Shown here piece after piece: positions 51,067 to 60,090 of a stretch of DNA of 64,000 nt. The stretch's first letter is position 1; the number at the start of each line of letters is the position of its first letter. Source of the DNA: CAZECR01 sp964510495 (GTDB taxonomy: Bacteria; Patescibacteriota; Patescibacteriia; Magasanikbacterales; GWA2-37-8); assembly GCA_964510495.1 (NCBI GenBank), contig CAZECR010000002.1:16302-80301 (forward strand), written 5' to 3'. A program made the position numbers and the translations under genes. Below the pieces are notes generated by a model. The model saw only the letters and a program-made list of their open reading frames with translations. It made no database searches and had not been told where the DNA came from.

Positions 51067-52008
51067 TTAGAAACCAATTTTCTCTCGAATTGAATAAGGA
51101 GTTGTTGTACTGTAATAACTTCTTAAAATAAGATCTGCCAGTAGCCCCATAGAAAATAATTGTACACCGACCATAACTGAAACCACAGTTAAAAGAAGTA
51201 ACGGAGTATCAATAAAGGAAATATGATAAAAAATTCTCAGCATAACAGCTAAAATAAAAGAAAGGCCTCCAAAACCTAAAGACAGCATTCCGATCGTACC
51301 AAAAAAATAAATTGGCTTAGCCGAATAGTCGATTAGAAATTTAACAACCAGTAAATCCATCAAAACCTTAAAAATTCTTGAAAAACCATATTTTGAATGA
51401 CCGAAACGACGCGGACGATGGTTAACTACCACTTCCGTCACTCGCGCACCGTGCCACGCAGCGTACGCCGGGAGCAAACGATGGATCTCACCATAAAAAT
51501 TTATTCCCTGTACCGTAGCAGCGCGATATGCTTTAAGCGTACAACCATAATCGTTAAGATGGACTTTGGTTGTGAGGGAAATTATTTTATTGGCAACATG
51601 CGACAACCAGACACGAAAACCTTCATCATAGCGTTGCTTACGCCAACCCGAAACAACATCGTAGCCTTCTTCCAATTTATCAATAAGGGTAGGAATATCT
51701 GCGGGATTATTTTGCAAGTCAGCATCGAGCATGACAATAATCTCTCCAGTTGCATATTTAACACCAGCACCCATTGCCGCAGTTTGGCCGTAATTTCTAG
51801 AAAAAGAAATTACTTTTACACGATCATCAGCTGCTTGCATCTTCTTTAAAACTGAAAGACTCTGGTCCTTTGAGCCATCATCAACGTAAATCACTTCATA
51901 ACTATCAGCTCTGTTTCCACCCATTAGGGACCCGATTTCTGATTGCAACAGTAGCAGATTTTCTTCTTCATTATACAAGGGTATAATAATAGAAATCGCT
52001 CTTGACAT
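51067..52008 (-). CDS. GT2 family glycosyltransferase, ArnC/DPM1-like with membrane anchor
   Basis: The protein has about 313 residues, starting at ATG 52008 (52035 is possible). The catalytic half has ISIIIPLYNEEENLLLLQ, VIYVDDGSKDQSL, FSRNYGQTAAMGAGV and MLDADLQNNPADIPT, with the DAD metal site. It ends in two hydrophobic segments (YFFGTIGMLSLGFGGLSFIL and LLLLTVVSVMVGVQLFSMGLL), as in ArnC/GtrB. These enzymes make polyprenyl-phosphate sugars, which the GT-C protein downstream (46565-48337) could use. A promoter (52058-52086) lies just before it. Confidence 0.88.
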   Translation of the reverse strand: MSRAISIIIPLYNEEENLLLLQSEIGSLMGGNRADSYEVIYVDDGSKDQSLSVLKKMQAADDRVKVISFSRNYGQTAAMGAGVKYATGEIIVMLDADLQNNPADIPTLIDKLEEGYDVVSGWRKQRYDEGFRVWLSHVANKIISLTTKVHLNDYGCTLKAYRAATVQGINFYGEIHRLLPAYAAWHGARVTEVVVNHRPRRFGHSKYGFSRIFKVLMDLLVVKFLIDYSAKPIYFFGTIGMLSLGFGGLSFILAVMLRIFYHISFIDTPLLLLTVVSVMVGVQLFSMGLLADLILRSYYSTTTPYSIREKIGF

Positions 52009-52057
52009 AACACGCTCGTTAAAAGGAAAATTCAAATTTTTATCAAAAATTACTTAT

Positions 52058-52086
52058 ATCTTAGCATATTTATAGTGAAATTACAA
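52058..52086 (-). promoter_or_regulatory. Candidate promoter for the leftward GT2-AsnB run
   Basis: Leftward TTGTAA (52086-52081), a 17 bp spacer and TAAGAT (52063-52058) are in an AT-rich divergent gap. Confidence 0.5.
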
Positions 52087-52121
52087 TACTTGCATAAACT
52101 ATAAAATATGTGGTCTGCATC

Positions 52122-52149
52122 TTGTAAAAGGCCGAAACTATGGTAGAAT
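52122..52149 (+). promoter_or_regulatory. Candidate promoter for the PhyH-like and oxidoreductase pair
   Basis: TTGTAA (52122-52127), a 16 bp spacer and TAGAAT (52144-52149) precede the start at 52177 by 27 bp. Confidence 0.55.
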
Positions 52150-52176
52150 ATGATTACTTTATACTAACGTTTTTCT

Positions 52177-53040
52177 ATGGAAAAAGGTTCTCCAAACGAT
52201 ACTTTTAAAGAAGTTGAGCATTCGCTAAAAACTAAGGGAATAAGTTTCTTTGACTGTCCTTTTTCGGATGAAACGCTTTCCAAGTGGAACAAGTTGCTTG
52301 ATCCTGAATTTGCTAAAATGGGTAATGGATACCGGACTGAGGTAAGCATCGCCAAGCTCTATGAGCTAGGAATATTCAATGAGTTCTTTAATCCAACAAT
52401 GCGTTCCTTTATACGCAGCCTCATGCCGGACGCAAACCTTCTAACTTTTCACTGTTATGAGAATGCTGGTAACCAGAGTTTCACTATTAAAACACGTGAC
52501 AATAATGTTGAATGGCATCGGGATGTAAGCGATCTGGTAGGGCTCAATAATGACGATCTGAATTATCTATCAATTTTTTTCTATCTGACAAATGTTGGTG
52601 AAAAATCAGGCGCATTTGAAATTCGACCATTAAGTCCTAATGTGCCGCTTCAAAACTCCGATGATTCACTTCGTGTTGTGGGAACTGTTGGGAAGTCTTT
52701 TGTATGGAATAGAACTTTTTTTCACCGCCAATCAATTAATGAGTCCCCACAACGCCGAAGGGTTCTTAAACTTTCAATCCAACACAACTATCTGGAAAAC
52801 GATTCAATTTTAACAAAAGATTTTAAGGAAGTATTTAACAAGATTGATCCTCAAGAAACTTTTTTACGTTACATGACGGGAGAACAATACGAACTTTCGC
52901 ATCGTGGCAAACTATTACCAAATGTTGATTACCTACCTTTAAAAAGCAGCGAGGATATTACCACAAATTCAAAGGTAATCATTAGTTCACTAACTCATTT
53001 ATTTAGAAAAATTAGAGCGAAAATTCGTAAAATGATATAA
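52177..53040 (+). CDS. PhyH-like Fe(II)/2-oxoglutarate-type dioxygenase
   Basis: The 287-residue protein has a jelly-roll core with candidate facial triad HRD (His114, Asp116) in EWHRDVSD and a distal His183 in FFHRQSINESPQRRRVLKL, where the Arg at 193-195 could bind 2-oxoglutarate. This HxD...H...R layout matches the phytanoyl-CoA dioxygenase family. The end (FRKIRAKIRKMI) is strongly basic. It starts a two-gene run with an atypical oxidoreductase 2 bp downstream. In a glycan locus it may hydroxylate or oxidise a sugar. The family is likely; the substrate is unknown. Confidence 0.72.
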   Translation: MEKGSPNDTFKEVEHSLKTKGISFFDCPFSDETLSKWNKLLDPEFAKMGNGYRTEVSIAKLYELGIFNEFFNPTMRSFIRSLMPDANLLTFHCYENAGNQSFTIKTRDNNVEWHRDVSDLVGLNNDDLNYLSIFFYLTNVGEKSGAFEIRPLSPNVPLQNSDDSLRVVGTVGKSFVWNRTFFHRQSINESPQRRRVLKLSIQHNYLENDSILTKDFKEVFNKIDPQETFLRYMTGEQYELSHRGKLLPNVDYLPLKSSEDITTNSKVIISSLTHLFRKIRAKIRKMI

Positions 53041-53042
53041 AT

Positions 53043-54083
53043 ATGCAGCGAGTATTACTTATTGGATCAGGCAGAAGAATTCAGAATAATTTCGTACCAG
53101 CACTCTCGTGTTTAAAAGCTGATTTTAAGATTGTTGGAATACATTCAAAAACTCCTGAGCATTACCAAGCCGTTGCGCAAAAATTTCAAATTACACCAAT
53201 CGAGAGTATAGATGATCGTATTTTGGCGCAAACTGATGTGGTTGTTATATCAGTACCTCGCTATATATGGCCCAACATCTTATTAAAACTAGAAAAGCAT
53301 GCGCAGCGTTTAACCGTCATAATTGACACACCGCTCAACATTCCCTGCATCAACTTATTAAAGAAATTCAAGAAAATTATTATTACTGAAGATTATTTTA
53401 ATTTTCCTCAATTTGAACTACTACGAGAATTCTGCACAGTGGAAACTATCGGAAATATTAAAGCCGTTAACCTGCACCACAACGGCTATCGCTACCACGG
53501 AACATCACTTATTCGCTCCTTTTTTGACTTCAAGCAAGCTCTGAGTATTACTTCAAAAATTCACGGCTCGTCTGTAGACTTATTTTTACGTTTTCCAAAC
53601 CATGCAACTGCAAGCATGCTTGAACCATACACTGGAGAAGGTACTATAGAAATCAGCGGTGAGAAGGCCTCAGTAAGCAATGATGTCAAAAATTCAAACG
53701 CGGAGTATATTTTAAAACCTATTTATACCGAAGCTTTTATTACGGCCTTTGAAATTAACGGAAACGGGAAAACAGCTCGCAAAGAGCTCTCGTATCTACC
53801 AGAACTAATTAAACAAGGGGCTACAGATAATTTCCAAATTCAAAAAATGCATGGCCTCATTACAGTTTTTCAATCAATTTTGAAAGACAATATTTACAGT
53901 AAGTATAATTTTTATCAGGCTTTATACGACACACTGATCTCGGAACCGCTTCGTATTACACAAGCAACGATTTTCGATCCTGCTGGCAGATACCCCAGCA
54001 TATTCTATAGCCGGGTGTACTGGTGCTACTTACAGATAGCGAGCAGCCTTATTAAACTAAAAGGCAGGTTATTTAAAAAATAA
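53043..54083 (+). CDS. Atypical Gfo/Idh-like oxidoreductase
   Basis: The 346-residue protein starts with a Rossmann-like LLIGSGRRIQNNFVPALSCL and DVVVISVPRYIWP and then IDTPLNIPC, where a Gfo/Idh enzyme would have EKP. The catalytic Lys of that EKP motif is therefore not in its usual place. The middle section (GYRYHGTSLIRSFFDFKQ) resembles the substrate domain only loosely. It sits with the PhyH-like gene and ends 11 bp into a convergent GT4 gene. It might be a diverged dehydrogenase or a non-catalytic partner. Confidence 0.6.
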   Translation: MQRVLLIGSGRRIQNNFVPALSCLKADFKIVGIHSKTPEHYQAVAQKFQITPIESIDDRILAQTDVVVISVPRYIWPNILLKLEKHAQRLTVIIDTPLNIPCINLLKKFKKIIITEDYFNFPQFELLREFCTVETIGNIKAVNLHHNGYRYHGTSLIRSFFDFKQALSITSKIHGSSVDLFLRFPNHATASMLEPYTGEGTIEISGEKASVSNDVKNSNAEYILKPIYTEAFITAFEINGNGKTARKELSYLPELIKQGATDNFQIQKMHGLITVFQSILKDNIYSKYNFYQALYDTLISEPLRITQATIFDPAGRYPSIFYSRVYWCYLQIASSLIKLKGRLFKK

Positions 54084-55197
54084 TAGAGTATATCTTCCGA
54101 GCACGTTCTTTCCAGCTACACTCTTTGGCTATCCTTGCTTTAAGCCGAGCTTCATTATTTTTTTGTATGGTATTATCCTCAAAACTTTTAAGGATAGCTC
54201 GGGACAAACTTGTGGTAGTATCGGGTTCAAAATAAAACACTTCATCTTTAGAGAGTGTCGCTTCTATAGAAGGAAGGCGAGAAGCTACGATCGGAGTACC
54301 AGAAAGAGCATACTCAAATAATTTCATAGGTGAAGTATACTCCCTGCCGATTTTAGTTTTTCCACTTGTTGGCAACACAACCACATCAGCTGCTTTATTC
54401 CAAAAAGGTATTTCTGAATGCGGTCGCCAACCAATGAGTCTAATATTTAGGGCCTTAAAACAATCTGCAAATTTTTTCAGATCACTCGTGGTGCCGCCTA
54501 CAAAATAAAAAGTATATTGAGGAAGACTTGTTGCCACTTCAGCGATAAGATGTGCCCCTTTCCATTCATACAAGTGTCCGGTATAGAGAACTATTTTTTC
54601 ATTAGCTGGAAGATTTAATTTTTTTCGACACATCATCTTATCTTCTGTAATTAAAAACGCCTCTGGATCAACGGCGTCAGGAACAACTACAATTTTTTCC
54701 TTTGCAAAACCTAACTCTAACAATGCTCGCCTAATTCCTTCGCTAATAACTATAATACCTTCTACATTTTTTAAAAATGCCAAGCGACTCATGGTAAGCT
54801 TGTCTGGTAACGTGTGAGCCTCATAGTACAGGCGGGGTATTTTTTTGCCAAACCAAGAAGCGAGTAAAGCGTCGCGTGTATAATATGCCGCCGCTGGATG
54901 CAAAGCTATATATTTTTTTACTGATCGATAAAACGTAAAACTCTCCACCCAAAAACCAACCGCTTTAAAATAATTATTGGTGATCAAATCCCAGACAGGC
55001 AATCGTGTTATGGCAAACTTCTTTGCTATACCATAAAAAATAAAAGGGTCTTCTTTAATATGATTAACCCTGTCTGGAATTACCAACTCAACCTCGACCC
55101 CCTCTACAGCCAAGGCCTCACAGGTCTTCATAATCTGTAAACCATGGGCCCTTTCGGTTGGAAGACGAATATTAGCTATATAAAGTAGGCGTTTCAT
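54073..55197 (-). CDS. GT4 family glycosyltransferase
   Basis: The 374-residue GT-B protein has LLYIANIRLPTERAHGLQIMKTCEAL, as in GT4 acceptor domains, YEAHTLPDKL, VISEGIRRALLELGFAKEKIVVVPDAVDPEAF, LYTGHLYEWKGAHLIAEV, and GREYTSPMKLFEYALSGTPIVASRLPSI, whose last Glu is the catalytic-site acid of the EX7E motif. Its 3' end overlaps the convergent oxidoreductase by 11 bp. It is last in a leftward run. The donor is unknown. Confidence 0.9.
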   Translation of the reverse strand: MKRLLYIANIRLPTERAHGLQIMKTCEALAVEGVEVELVIPDRVNHIKEDPFIFYGIAKKFAITRLPVWDLITNNYFKAVGFWVESFTFYRSVKKYIALHPAAAYYTRDALLASWFGKKIPRLYYEAHTLPDKLTMSRLAFLKNVEGIIVISEGIRRALLELGFAKEKIVVVPDAVDPEAFLITEDKMMCRKKLNLPANEKIVLYTGHLYEWKGAHLIAEVATSLPQYTFYFVGGTTSDLKKFADCFKALNIRLIGWRPHSEIPFWNKAADVVVLPTSGKTKIGREYTSPMKLFEYALSGTPIVASRLPSIEATLSKDEVFYFEPDTTTSLSRAILKSFEDNTIQKNNEARLKARIAKECSWKERARKIYSIIF

Positions 55198-55200
55198 ATC

Positions 55201-55869
55201 CTAGTTTTTTACCGCTATAAAGAAATGCCCCAACGGAAATTTGGCAGCATTAATACGTGGACGAAACTTAACCAATACTGAATCAAAACTACGTGCTATC
55301 GGGATGGCAATAAGTTTGAATATACGAGGCATGATTGGTTCAAGCTGCGACCAAGCAGCAGTAAAAGGACCTTTGCCAAAGGGGCGTACAATTACTTCTT
55401 TAAAACCAATTTTAGTAAAAATAGTAAATAATGTTTCGCTCGTATAACGCCAATAGTCGTGGGGATCAGGATGATATGCTACCAAGAAGGGCACAGCCCC
55501 CAAAATCGTACCACCAGGCTTTAAGATGCGACTGACTTCACTAAGAACCCATTCGTAGTTATAGACATGCTCAAGCACATTGAACATAAGCACTGTGTCA
55601 CAACTTGCGTCAGCATATGGAAGCGCATCTGTTTCTAAATTTACCGCCTTTCCTCCCCCGTTAACTTCGGACGCAACTCCAAAATTAAGACACTCTACCG
55701 TTACCACTACATCTTTTTTAAGATATCGATGATAACTCGCGAGTTTGGTACCGCTTCCGATATCAATCGTTTTACCATGAATAGTATAATGCGAACTTTC
55801 AATATTCATGAGTAATCGGTACACATTTTTTCCATGCCAAATTTCTCGAACGTCTTTAAAAAAGTGCAT
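55201..55869 (-). CDS. Class I SAM-dependent methyltransferase
   Basis: The 222-residue protein has KTIDIGSGTKLASYHRYLKK (motif I with IGSGTK), ALPYADASCDTVLMFNVLEHVYNYEWVLSEVSRILKPGGTILGAVPFLVAYHPDPHDYWRY, and a PFGKGPFTAAWSQLEP loop. The HPDPHDYWRY segment is common in glycan-locus methyltransferases and is also seen in the zinc-ribbon enzyme at 48341-49201. It lies 3 bp from both neighbours, AsnB and GT4. The acceptor is unknown. Confidence 0.83.
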   Translation of the reverse strand: MHFFKDVREIWHGKNVYRLLMNIESSHYTIHGKTIDIGSGTKLASYHRYLKKDVVVTVECLNFGVASEVNGGGKAVNLETDALPYADASCDTVLMFNVLEHVYNYEWVLSEVSRILKPGGTILGAVPFLVAYHPDPHDYWRYTSETLFTIFTKIGFKEVIVRPFGKGPFTAAWSQLEPIMPRIFKLIAIPIARSFDSVLVKFRPRINAAKFPLGHFFIAVKN

Positions 55870-55872
55870 AGA

Positions 55873-57729
55873 TTATTTTTTAAAATATTCATTAAACCAT
55901 ACCTGCCACATCACTATAGCCCAAATACTATTTAAATTATAGCGCTGGCCACTAAGATGGTCTCGCCACATTTTTTGAACCCCTTCACGATCAAATATAT
56001 TTTCATCAAGATTTCCGGGAGTCAAAATCTCTTCAACCGTACTTCTAAGATCGGTCCGTAGCCACTTAGCCATAGGTGTAAACCAGCCCCGTTTTTTTTG
56101 ATTAAGCACGTGCGGAGGCAGATATGGCATAATCGCGTCACGCCAAATTGATTTTCCCTGGAAATTACGTGGTGTACCCTGAAACAAATCAATCTTCCAT
56201 GCGGTCGGAATTTGATAAGCTAGCTCAACAAGACGCTTGTCTAAAATAGGGACACGCTCTTCAAGGCCAAAAGCCATAGTCATAGTATCGGTACGCTGCA
56301 GCGACTCATCAACCAGCCAACTCTGTCGGTCGAGATTCATAAATTGCTTCTCAAAGTCATTTACTTGATTTTCTTTAAAATACTTTTCACTAAAATGTTT
56401 CTTAATTATTGTTTGATCCGTATATGGAGAATGAAGAAACCGACCCACCGTTTGAGAGTCTTGAGCTAAAAAGGCCAACGCTCGAACGGTATTAGGCGGT
56501 AAGTTGCTCTTATGGGCAAGCTTAGCATACCCTGCAGCGTTCAAAAGGCGCGTTATCAGTACCTGAAATGATCTAGGGAGCATCTGATACTTACTGAGCA
56601 ATCGACTGTAATAATAACGCGGGTACCCCCCAAACAGCTCATCCGCCCCGTCTCCCCCCAAAACCACTGCCACCTGCTTTTTAGCGGCTTCAGCTAGTAG
56701 AAAAATAGCTCCTGCGGTTGGATTAAAGTTAGGCTGGTCCAAATGCCAAGCAATCCGAGAAAGATTATTTTTAATATCATTGGCCGACACAACCAATTCG
56801 TTATGTTCGGTTCCATAGTAGGCCGCAGTTTTGCGAGCCAACATAAAATCAGCATTAAATTTATGATTTTCTTCTGGAATGTCAAAACCAACTGAGAATG
56901 TTTTTACTGAACCACTACTATATTTTTTTGCGGCTCCGACTATTGCTGTGGAATCAAGCCCTCCACTAAGAAAAACACCAACCGGCCGATCCGAAATTAA
57001 CTGACCTCGAACTGCGTCATCAAACAACGTAGCAATTTCATCAACAGCAGCCGTGCGATCCTTGAGGTCATTAAAATTAGTCACTTTCCAATACCTGGTC
57101 AGCTGCATTCTTCTTTGTTTCCACAAAGCATAGTGTGCTGCAGGCAATTTAAAAATTCCTTCAAAGAGAGTTAAAGGCTCGGGAATGTAGAGCAAATTAA
57201 AGAAAAAAGTCGTCGCTTCTTTATTAATACTTTTTGGAACACCGGCCGCAAGCAAACTTTTAATCTCAGAGGAAAAAAATAGTTTTCCTTCATGAACAGA
57301 ATAATATAACGGCTTAATACCCATTTGATCACGTGCCAAAAAAAGTTCGCTCGTCGCAGTGTCCCAGATAGCTAGGGCAAAAATACCATTAAATTTATTA
57401 AGGCAGGCCGCGCCGTATTCGCGATACGCGTATAAAATTACTTCAGTATCACTCTCTGAAACAAACGTATATTTTTTTTGTAATTCAATCTTTAATTCAG
57501 CGAAATTATAAATCTCACCATTAAACACGATCACATAACGACCATCAGCGTCACGCATAGGTTGCCGTCCGCGATCGGACAAATCAATAATCGAGAGTCG
57601 GTCGTGACCAAATGAAATACCGTCGTTACACCAAAAACCAGTCTGATCAGGACCGCGGTGTTTGATACACGTATTCATTTTCTGAATGAGTGCATCATCT
57701 TTAAAAGTAAACCCATTTATACCACACAT
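55873..57729 (-). CDS. asnB: Asparagine synthase-type glutamine amidotransferase, second copy
   Basis: The 618-residue protein has CGINGFTFKDD with Cys2, IKHRGPDQTGFW, HDRLSIIDLSDRGRQP and FNGEIYNFAEL, then VGVFLSGGLDSTAIVGAAKK and VVLGGDGADELFGGYPRYYY. It diverges widely from the copy at 49217-51064, so these are not recent duplicates. Both lie directly beside a glycosyltransferase and a methyltransferase. Two amidotransferases suggest two amidated uronic acids or one general Asn synthase plus one sugar enzyme. Confidence 0.9.
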   Translation of the reverse strand: MCGINGFTFKDDALIQKMNTCIKHRGPDQTGFWCNDGISFGHDRLSIIDLSDRGRQPMRDADGRYVIVFNGEIYNFAELKIELQKKYTFVSESDTEVILYAYREYGAACLNKFNGIFALAIWDTATSELFLARDQMGIKPLYYSVHEGKLFFSSEIKSLLAAGVPKSINKEATTFFFNLLYIPEPLTLFEGIFKLPAAHYALWKQRRMQLTRYWKVTNFNDLKDRTAAVDEIATLFDDAVRGQLISDRPVGVFLSGGLDSTAIVGAAKKYSSGSVKTFSVGFDIPEENHKFNADFMLARKTAAYYGTEHNELVVSANDIKNNLSRIAWHLDQPNFNPTAGAIFLLAEAAKKQVAVVLGGDGADELFGGYPRYYYSRLLSKYQMLPRSFQVLITRLLNAAGYAKLAHKSNLPPNTVRALAFLAQDSQTVGRFLHSPYTDQTIIKKHFSEKYFKENQVNDFEKQFMNLDRQSWLVDESLQRTDTMTMAFGLEERVPILDKRLVELAYQIPTAWKIDLFQGTPRNFQGKSIWRDAIMPYLPPHVLNQKKRGWFTPMAKWLRTDLRSTVEEILTPGNLDENIFDREGVQKMWRDHLSGQRYNLNSIWAIVMWQVWFNEYFKK

Positions 57730-57743
57730 ACTTCCAAGATAAC

Positions 57744-59069
57744 CTAAAATATTTTTAAATGCGCTATAACTTGTTCAAATGCCAACACGCTATCAATACA
57801 ACTTATTAGTCCTAAAATTAGGACGATCCAGATCAAAGTTTTTTTCATGATGCTCGGTTGCACCTTTAGCCAGTAGACGCTATATGCAAATCCAATTACT
57901 AAAAAAGGATATATTTGGAAGCGATACCGTGATTCAACCACCGTAGGCAACAGAAGGAGCGGACAACTGAGTGCCAGCAGCACAACGACCAACCACCCTT
58001 CGCGACGTTTCGATACACTGGCAGCGAGCCCGGTATAACCACCAATAAAAGTAAGCGCAATCCAAACACCCGAACAAGCAACAAACACAGCTTGCTTAAC
58101 TCCGTGTTGGTAAAACCAAAAACCCATCGGTCTAATCAGGCTAAAATAACGAATGAAACGTAAAAAACAAAGTTTAATGAATATTAAAGGATAATGAGTA
58201 AGAAAAAACAAAAATTCTTGTTTTGCTTTTTGGGGTAAGGTGTAGAAACCATGAACAGCCGTATAGTCAATTAGTTGATTTATCCCTCCAGCGATTTGTC
58301 CCCCTGTGCTTTCGAGACGATTACCAATCCACAGATTGTACTGCCCAATCATAGTCGTAAACACCACCTGATCATAGATCAAAAGATTTCGATACATCCA
58401 AGGAAAAAGAGCGGCGGCTAAACCGGCAATAAATAGAGCTAGGACAAGGTACTGTTTTTTAATTAAAAAATAACCACAAAAAATAATACCAAAGAGTGCT
58501 ACTGGTGGACGGGTTAGAATAGTAAGACCCGTGACCAACCCTAGAACAAGAGCAGTTATTTTTTGATGCCGAGCGCTCTGCAAAAAAACAAACAACCACC
58601 ACGTTGCTATGACTAAAAATAGATAGAGTGTTTCAGTCAGAAGCATGGCAGAAATCTCAATTAGGTCCGGAGAAAGCGTAAACCATGCGGCAGCTAGCAA
58701 GCCGACAAATAGACCTTCGTCCCCTGGCAATAAGCGACGAGCGATAGCATAGAGTAGACCTGCTGAAAGTGCGTGCAAAAGTGCCTGAAGCACCCATACT
58801 ATTTCGTAATGGTGGCCAAAGAGACCATAAATACCAGCCAAAAAAAACTCGTATCCCGGGCCAGCGCGGGTAATGGCAGTATCAAATTTATAACTTTCCG
58901 TACACACTTCCTTAAAACCACACCCTGCTAAAATATTTACAGCAATAGTATCGTAGGCCCTCGCATCTACTACTGGCCTAATCTGATAAAAAAACGAATA
59001 TACAAGCGGCAGCACAAACGCTACGACCAAGATGCACGCTAATATTTTATTTTTTGCCGCAAAAGACAT
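57744..59069 (-). CDS. GT39/ArnT-like membrane glycosyltransferase
   Basis: The 441-residue protein starts with a membrane segment (ILACILVVAFVLPLVYSFFY), then a loop PVVDARAYDTIAVNILAGCGF with the acidic residues expected at the active site of PMT/ArnT-type enzymes. About nine more membrane segments follow, and YRFQIYPFLVIGFAYSVYW is near the C-terminus. Such proteins move a sugar from a polyprenyl phosphate to an acceptor on the outer face. It is placed between Gmd and AsnB. The acceptor is unknown. Confidence 0.8.
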   Translation of the reverse strand: MSFAAKNKILACILVVAFVLPLVYSFFYQIRPVVDARAYDTIAVNILAGCGFKEVCTESYKFDTAITRAGPGYEFFLAGIYGLFGHHYEIVWVLQALLHALSAGLLYAIARRLLPGDEGLFVGLLAAAWFTLSPDLIEISAMLLTETLYLFLVIATWWLFVFLQSARHQKITALVLGLVTGLTILTRPPVALFGIIFCGYFLIKKQYLVLALFIAGLAAALFPWMYRNLLIYDQVVFTTMIGQYNLWIGNRLESTGGQIAGGINQLIDYTAVHGFYTLPQKAKQEFLFFLTHYPLIFIKLCFLRFIRYFSLIRPMGFWFYQHGVKQAVFVACSGVWIALTFIGGYTGLAASVSKRREGWLVVVLLALSCPLLLLPTVVESRYRFQIYPFLVIGFAYSVYWLKVQPSIMKKTLIWIVLILGLISCIDSVLAFEQVIAHLKIF

Positions 59070-59072
59070 AGT

Positions 59073-60071
59073 TTATAGTTTTATTCCGAGTGCTGCACAA
59101 TCAGCCTCAAGCATGAGCTTAACTAATTCCTTAAAAGTAGTTTTTGGCTGCCAATGTAATTGTTTTTTGGCCTTACGAGCGTCCCCAATTAAAAGATCGA
59201 CTTCGGTAGGGCGAAAATATGTTTTATCAATACCAATGTGTGACTCCCAGTCAAGACCGGCTAACCGGAATGCTTCAATAACAAATTCTTTTACTGAATG
59301 CGTGGATCCTGTGGCAATAACATAGTCATCTGGTGTATCTTGCTGAAGCATAAGCCACATTGCCTCGACATACTCAGGAGCATATCCCCAATCACGCTTA
59401 GCTTCAAGATTACCAAGTAAAATTGTATCGCGCAATCCTTTTTTGATTTCCGCAATTCCTTTGGTAATTTTTCGCGTTACAAAGTTTTCACCTCTACGAG
59501 GTGATTCATGATTAAATAAAATACCGTTACAAGCAAACATGCCGTAACTTTCACGATAGTTAACTGTCTGATAAAATGAAAAAGCTTTTGCGCAAGCGTA
59601 GGGACTTCTTGGGTAAAACGGGGTTGTTTCGGTCTGCGGTGTCTCTTGCACTTTACCGAACATTTCACTACTTGAAGCTTGATAAAATTTTGTTTTTATT
59701 CCACTATTTCTTATTGCCTCAAGCAGACGAAGAACGCCAACAGCATCGATGTCCGCAGTGTATACAGGTACTTCAAAACTAATTTTGACATGACTTTGAG
59801 CAGCTAAATTATAGACCTCATCCGGCTGAATAGCGTGCAAAAGGCCTGAAATAGCCGTGCCATCAGCTAAATCCCCATAATGGAGAAACAAACGGCCCCC
59901 CTCACGCTCAGAGTTTTCATACTCAGGCAAAAGGTGTTCAATACGCGAACGAAACACGGTGCTGTTTCGTCTAACGATACCATGTACTTCATAACCTTTT
60001 TGTAATAAAAATTCAGTAAGGTATGAACCATCCTGACCGCTAATACCTGTAATGAGAGCTTTCTTTTTCAT
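59073..60071 (-). CDS. gmd: GDP-mannose 4,6-dehydratase
   Basis: The 332-residue SDR has ALITGISGQDGSYLTEFLL, VHGIVRRNST, LHYGDLADG, YNLAAQSHVKISFEVP, ASSSEMFGKVQETPQTE, SPYACAK (Tyr and Lys), NHESPRRGENFVTRKIT and RPTEVDLLIGDA, the full Gmd set. It makes GDP-4-keto-6-deoxymannose, the precursor of GDP-fucose, GDP-rhamnose and perosamine. No clear GDP-fucose synthase follows; the SDR at 60710-61618 may reduce the keto sugar instead. It ends 3 bp before the GT-C gene. Confidence 0.95.
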   Translation of the reverse strand: MKKKALITGISGQDGSYLTEFLLQKGYEVHGIVRRNSTVFRSRIEHLLPEYENSEREGGRLFLHYGDLADGTAISGLLHAIQPDEVYNLAAQSHVKISFEVPVYTADIDAVGVLRLLEAIRNSGIKTKFYQASSSEMFGKVQETPQTETTPFYPRSPYACAKAFSFYQTVNYRESYGMFACNGILFNHESPRRGENFVTRKITKGIAEIKKGLRDTILLGNLEAKRDWGYAPEYVEAMWLMLQQDTPDDYVIATGSTHSVKEFVIEAFRLAGLDWESHIGIDKTYFRPTEVDLLIGDARKAKKQLHWQPKTTFKELVKLMLEADCAALGIKL

Positions 60072-60090
60072 ACTGCAAACTTAAAAAATT

